The notes below the pieces were generated by a model. It was not told the DNA's origin, did not search any database, and saw only the letters and a program-made list of their open reading frames with translations. 64,000 nucleotides of DNA from Burkholderia cepacia ATCC 25416 (GTDB taxonomy: Bacteria; Pseudomonadota; Gammaproteobacteria; Burkholderiales; Burkholderiaceae), in NCBI RefSeq assembly GCF_001411495.1, contig NZ_CP012982.1, forward strand, positions 2,542,001 to 2,606,000, read 5' to 3'. The position numbers were made by a program, and so were the translations under genes. This document shows positions 63,500 through 64,000 of the stretch, one piece after another (the stretch's first letter is position 1; each line of letters opens with the position of its first letter).

Positions 63500-64000
63500 T
63501 CAACCGGCCTGCGTAAACCTCCCAGGCGTGATCCCGAACTGGCGTGCGAACGCACGCGTCAGGTGGCTCTGATCGGCAAAGCCGGCTTCGGCCGCGGCAT
63601 CGGCGATCGGCAGGCCGCTGGCGAGCAGCGCGCGTGCCAGCCGCGCACGCGACTGGATCAGGTAGGCGTGCGGTGTGATGCCGAGTTCACGGGCAAACCC
63701 GCGCAGCAGCTGGAAGCGGCTCACGCCGCTCAGGCCGGCCAGCTCGGCGAGCGAAACGGGGGCGGCCGGTGCCGCGTCGAGCCGCTCCCGCGCGATGCGG
63801 ATCGCCGGTGCAACGCCCGCCGTCGGCAGCGTGCGGTTCGCGTGCCGGGCGAGCAGCCCGGCGACGAGCATCACGAGTGCCTCGTCGCGGGCAAGCGGCC
63901 GGGATTCCCCCGCGACGATGCGCGCATGCAGCCGGCCGACGGCGGCCGTGAGCCGCGCGTCGCGCACCGCCGGATGCGCCAGTTCGATGCCGCCGAGGCC
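63500..64000 (-). CDS. AraC-family regulator, 5' end outside the window
   Basis: The frame stays open to base 64000, so the N-terminal part is missing. The 166 visible residues hold the double helix-turn-helix: APVSLAELAGLSGVSRFQLLRGFARELGITPHAYLIQSRARLARALLASGLPIADAAAEAGFADQSHLTRAFARQFGITPGRF. The upstream part suggests an AraC-type sensor of the cupin-2 class often placed before EamA or LysE exporters. It may regulate the transporter gene 260 nt downstream. Confidence 0.88.
   Translation of the reverse strand, partial: GLGGIELAHPAVRDARLTAAVGRLHARIVAGESRPLARDEALVMLVAGLLARHANRTLPTAGVAPAIRIARERLDAAPAAPVSLAELAGLSGVSRFQLLRGFARELGITPHAYLIQSRARLARALLASGLPIADAAAEAGFADQSHLTRAFARQFGITPGRFTQAG

Overview
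The window looks like a chromosome segment of a Burkholderia species, probably of the B. cepacia complex. The reasons are very high GC with strong third-position GC bias, dense gene packing, and the gene families present (OprB porin, RbsABC-type transporter, solo LuxR regulators, IorAB oxidoreductase, PiuC/Sel1/TonB receptor unit). No phage, insertion sequence, rRNA, tRNA or CRISPR array was recognised. The genus is an inference from style and families, not from a marker gene.

Layout. 0-6.5 kb: housekeeping and single genes (GNAT acetyltransferases, DUF4142, HAD phosphatase, YcaQ-type DNA glycosylase), a likely small RNA with an orphan intrinsic terminator, then a two-gene terpene unit (short-chain cis-prenyltransferase plus class I terpene synthase). 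6.9-15.3 kb: DHA2 exporter, trehalase, OprB porin, and an Nramp-family transporter behind a long leader that carries two small ORFs. 15.4-20.8 kb: two divergent solo LuxR regulators, an asparagine-synthase-type amidotransferase, and a stand-alone winged-helix regulator with a sigma-54 promoter. 21.5-25.3 kb: molybdenum oxidoreductase IorAB with a divergent AraC regulator.

25.4-39.0 kb is the most unusual part. An exopolysaccharide operon on the minus strand (UDP-glucuronate decarboxylase, UDP-galactose epimerase, UDP-glucose dehydrogenase, and a GT2 synthase fused to a GH26 glycosidase domain) is separated by an A+T-richer intergenic region from a plus-strand run of five secreted Ser/Gly/Asn/Ala-rich proteins. 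After these comes a VpsR-like sigma-54 activator. Two divergent sigma-54 promoters leave the intergenic region, each followed about 88 nt later by a start codon inside a duplicated leader. A third sigma-54 promoter drives the winged-helix gene at 20.4 kb. The simplest reading is a sigma-54 regulon for a biofilm matrix made of a polysaccharide plus low-complexity secreted protein.

39-52.4 kb: zinc-ribbon membrane protein, RcsB/LuxR-type response regulator, chemoreceptor, ketopantoate reductase, and a complete carbohydrate/polyol catabolic operon (AraC, RbsBAC-type transporter, zinc alcohol dehydrogenase, FGGY kinase, L-xylulose-reductase-like SDR). 52.4-64 kb: nucleotidyltransferase, VanX-type dipeptidase, two toxin-antitoxin pairs, the iron-uptake unit (TonB receptor, Sel1 protein, PiuC hydroxylase), an aspartate carbamoyltransferase with an N-terminal helix-turn-helix domain and a perfect palindrome just before its start codon, entericidin, an EamA transporter with a hexanucleotide repeat upstream, and an AraC regulator cut by the window edge.
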